Source of the DNA: Flaccisagitta enflata
Lineage: Eukaryota > Chaetognatha > Sagittoidea > Aphragmophora
Assembly (NCBI GenBank): GCA_965153355.1
Contig: OZ231128.1
Location: forward strand, 50,468,001-50,532,000
DNA length: 64,000 nt
Direction of reading: 5' to 3'
Below the pieces are notes generated by a model that saw only the letters and a program-made list of their open reading frames with translations, did no database searches and was not told the DNA's origin. The stretch's first letter is position 1. Every line of letters starts with the position of its first letter. Shown piece by piece: positions 61,264 through 64,000 of this stretch. Position numbers and translations under genes: made by a program.

Positions 61264-61690
61264 TAGTCGCAAAAGCGTCAGATGGTCTGCCCATGCCCTG
61301 CTGGAGTAGTTTGTGATTAAGATGAGGGAGGGTCCAGAGCAGCGGCCCAGAAGGAGTCCATGACCTAAGCTTTCACACATATAACCATACCACCTGGTAG
61401 CTGGGTTGATAGCCAAATTTGGTAAAATTGTCAGAATTTCATAGAATTTGGCAAAAATTGGCGGAATTTGGCAAAATATGGCAGGATTTTGCAAAATTTG
61501 AAGGGATTTGGTAGAATTTGGCAGAGTTTGGCAGAGTTTGGCAAAATTTGGCAGAATTCTGCAAAATATGGCAGAATTTGATAGGACTTGGTGGAGGGGG
61601 GCGGAGGAGGAGGAGGAGGAGGAGAAGGAGGAGAAAATCCCCCACATGTGTGAAAACATAGGTCATCGACCCTTTTGAGCTGCTGCCTAA
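61264..61690. mobile_element. Foldback-family copy with GGCAGAATTTGGCAAAATTT repeats
   Basis: The left arm 'gcagcggcccagaaggagtccatgacctaagctttcacacata' (about 61339-61381) is mirrored by 'catgtgtgaaaacataggtcatcgacccttttgagctgctgcc' (61646-61688). The centre is about a dozen degenerate units near GCAGAATTTGGCAAAATTTG (roughly 10 or 20 bp), then GGAGGAGG. The left flank 'cgtcagatggtctgcccatgccctgctggagtagtttgtgatta' also occurs at 21227-21275 and 19601-19635. Confidence 0.72.
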
Positions 61691-62046
61691 AAAGGGGTTG
61701 GATGAGTAGACAAAGCCGGGTGTGAAGTAGCGTAAAACAGAACATTTGTAAAAAAAAAGAAAATAAATTGCATCACAAGCGATCCAAATAGCGACTGAAG
61801 CCAGCCCAAATTCATCAAGGCCGGCGCCGCGATAAACGCTGCTGAGACAGCCACCGGAAGTCCTTCACAATGCACGTTTTTCAGTTTTTGCCCATGCAAT
61901 CTCGTTCAAAAGTTGATTCATTCCTCCAATTTTCTTGCTCCATCTGATAGATAAAACCGTTGAATGAAAAAAAGTATTGTTTATTAGTACATATGTGATA
62001 ACTTTCATTCAGCACCCAAAATTTCTAACATGCGATTTACTAGAGA

Positions 62047-62048
62047 TG

Positions 62049-62091
<43 letters not shown>

Positions 62092-62242
62092 GCAACAACA
62101 ACAGCAACAACAACAACAAAAACAAGCGCAACAACAACAACAACAAGCAAAATCATATAGAAAGACCAAACGCACTTATTGGGTTGTAATGTACATATTG
62201 CACGCCTTGTTCCATTGGCAATCGCCCTGCTCTCTCTCTCTT

Positions 62243-62305
<63 letters not shown>
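62047..62305 (+). repeat. (AAC)n and (CT)n microsatellites
   Basis: (AAC)n with AGC/AAA variants at 62047-62150 and (CT)n with TTTCTC interruptions at 62230-62305. Poly-Gln, poly-Asn and poly-Val ORFs here are artefacts: no flanking conserved sequence, unlike 14633-15072. Confidence 0.92.
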
Positions 62306-62307
<2 letters not shown>

Positions 62308-62429
62308 CTCAATCTGCTGGTTCGACAATCAAGATCAATTGCCGTGTTTTCCTCTCTTTTTCCAGAAAAGAAAAATCAATTAGGTGTATCACTTTAACAG
62401 CCTGATCAAACATTCATGGAACTACCCAT

Positions 62430-63090
62430 CCCACAAGGGATTGAGTAAAGTGAGTAAGACTTAGAATGGAGGTAGCAAGCGAGTGAACCAAGCTAGTGGA
62501 CAAATATAGGGAGCAAGTGAATGGCCATATCAAAATGCGACTGTTTGGGTGCTTCGCATAGCAAAAGTTGGTTATTTTTCTTCACCCTTTTTACGGTATG
62601 TGGAGTGGTCAATTTTAGGACCTTTACCATTTTTCTTTTATCAAAAATTGTTAATCTCCCGTTTTTTTTTAAATTGTTTTTGAAGACCTAATTTGCATAA
62701 TGTAGTGGGATAAAACAATATGCTGACATTCTTTGAATTAACTTTTACCAATTTTTACTCTTCAAAGAATAGTTTATCTGCATCTTCATATGCTTATCAT
62801 AGCTTATGATCTGATATTTCAATTTATTTCTACAAACATTACGATTTTCTGAAATAAATCCTTCCCTTTTTGGTACCAAAACTACACAGGATTTCACTGA
62901 ATTCTGGGAAATCTGTGGAAACTTTAGGGCCATTTGAAACAAAAACGGAAGATAAAGGAATTTTGAAAAAAAAATGATCATCTTCATGATTTTTATTCCT
63001 CCATATTCCCCCAGTAGGATGAGAGGATACTAACAACTTTTGCTATGTGAAGCCCCCAATGCGACTGTCTTGTGTGGAAACAGGCCCTCT
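62430..63090. mobile_element. GGGCGTGTTTC-type MITE (copy 2) split by an inner element
   Basis: The left part ('atcccacaagggattgagtaaagtgag...gcaagcgagtga...gtgaatggcc') and the right end ('gtcttgtgtggaaacaggcc') match 27800-27967. They are separated by an insert (about 62556-63055) whose ends GGGTGCTTCGCATAGCAAAAG and CTTTTGCTATGTGAAGCCCCC are inverted. The direct repeat AATGCGACTGT on both sides of the insert suggests a target duplication of about 9-11 bp. Confidence 0.65.
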
Positions 63091-63107
63091 GAGACCCTCA
63101 CCAGTCC

Positions 63108-63219
63108 GCCGAAAGTGCTGGAATTATGGCAAGATGTCAACGCCGTCATTGCAATGCATTGTAGGCCGCGAATGGGATCGGAAGCAGCAGCAAAAAGCCG
63201 ACATATGTCATCGCGGTAG
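63108..63219 (+). CDS. Possible coding exon, weak
   Basis: After 'gaccctcaccag' the plus strand reads PPKVLELWQDVNAVIAMHC and RPRMGSEAAAKSRHMSSR to a TAG at 63217-63219. Composition is gene-like and the neighbourhood is non-repetitive, but the incoming phase does not match the exon at 54604-55053, no family is recognised, and a MITE end lies immediately upstream. A second frame is also open to 63256. Confidence 0.22.
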
Positions 63220-63283
63220 TCGCCTTGCTGTTGAAGACGTCAATGCTGGAACCTGAATGAGTGATTGATTGATGTGCGTAGCC

Positions 63284-63285
<2 letters not shown>

Positions 63286-63361
<76 letters not shown>
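63286..63361 (+). repeat. (GA)n microsatellite
   Basis: About 37 GA units between unique sequences. Confidence 0.96.
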
Positions 63362-63364
<3 letters not shown>

Positions 63365-63618
63365 TTAGTTTATTAGCGATGAAGGGGGCAAATGTGTACA
63401 AAACGCGCAAGTCCAAAATCGCAAACAACATCGGTATATGAGTGAACGTGTATTAAGTGTGAACGAGATTTACCAAGGCTAGTGGTTATTCATACCAACA
63501 CTGGATTTGAATCCCGCCTCATTCACTCACACAATTGCTCTGCGTATGCTGTTCGATCAAAGTTGTACTACCCATCGAATCAGGGAAGGTTCCGTGTTGT
63601 CCCGCGTCCGGAGTCAGA

Positions 63619-63619
<1 letters not shown>

Positions 63620-63717
<98 letters not shown>

Positions 63718-63731
63718 CACACACACACACA

Positions 63732-63763
<32 letters not shown>

Positions 63764-63910
63764 TTCACGCAAACACACACACATTCACGCAAACACACAC
63801 ACATTCACACACATTCACACACACACACACACATTCACACACACACACACACACACACATTCACACACACACATTCACACACACACACACACGCACACAC
63901 ACACTCAAAC
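63620..63910 (+). repeat. (GA)n then (CA)n microsatellite
   Basis: About 46 GA units pass into (CA)n with regular ACATTCACAC and ACGCAAAC interruptions, giving a higher-order pattern. ORFs here are artefacts. Confidence 0.95.
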
Positions 63911-64000
63911 ACATAAACAAGTCTTTACCATGGTGTACATTGCACGTGTTTGATCCCGCTAACAATATCAAATTGAGTAGATCTTTACTTTGTCTTTTGT

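Overview
The window is eukaryotic and almost certainly from an invertebrate animal. It has GT-AG introns with matching phases, an aminergic-type G-protein-coupled receptor, a LicD/fukutin-type domain, a BEL/Pao LTR retrotransposon and a 3' fragment of a non-LTR retrotransposon. Microsatellites are very dense (mostly CT/GA, GT/CA, AAC and TTC). I cannot name the species. No bacterial operons, rRNA genes or CRISPR arrays are present.

Host genes are few, all on the plus strand and all seen only in part: two GPCR exons (404-550, 2070-2244); three exons that join in phase into a membrane-anchored LicD/fukutin-like protein (13244-13446, 14031-14107, 14633-15072), the last with an (AAC)n repeat coding for a poly-asparagine insert inside the catalytic domain; and one first-exon-like ORF of unknown function (54604-55053).

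Most of the rest is mobile or repetitive DNA. (1) 40701-53910 (minus strand) is a 13.2-kb BEL/Pao element with two identical 904-bp LTRs inserted in a CT microsatellite. Its gag and pol frames are broken by three +1 shifts and one in-frame UGA, and it carries an extra 747-codon ORF between integrase and the 3' LTR. (2) 16165-17530 is a 5'-truncated LINE with RT tail and zinc fingers. (3) At least four TA-duplicating MITE families are present, several nested, as well as elements with likely 8-bp duplications and several long foldback elements. (4) A short hairpin-ended family recurs in both orientations: one end reads AACAAGGCC, the other is a terminal palindrome followed by an A-run. The palindrome arm sequence is repeated just inside the opposite end and changes together with it between copies. 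This is the best candidate for an undescribed system. (5) A block at 5.6-9.5 kb is repeated at 23.8-27.4 kb; differences between the two copies reveal filled and empty insertion sites.

Layout: 0-5.5 kb GPCR exons, microsatellites and a 2.1-kb TIR element; 5.6-9.5 kb duplicated block A with an 11-bp satellite; 10-13 kb nested MITEs; 13.2-15.1 kb LicD-like gene; 15.8-17.5 kb MITE and LINE fragment; 18-23.2 kb repeats and foldbacks; 23.4-27.4 kb tRNA-like sequence and duplicated block B; 27.7-40.7 kb repeats, MITEs, foldbacks and a 559-bp tandem duplication; 40.7-53.9 kb BEL/Pao element; 54-64 kb one coding exon, a 157-bp-class tandem repeat, MITEs and microsatellites.
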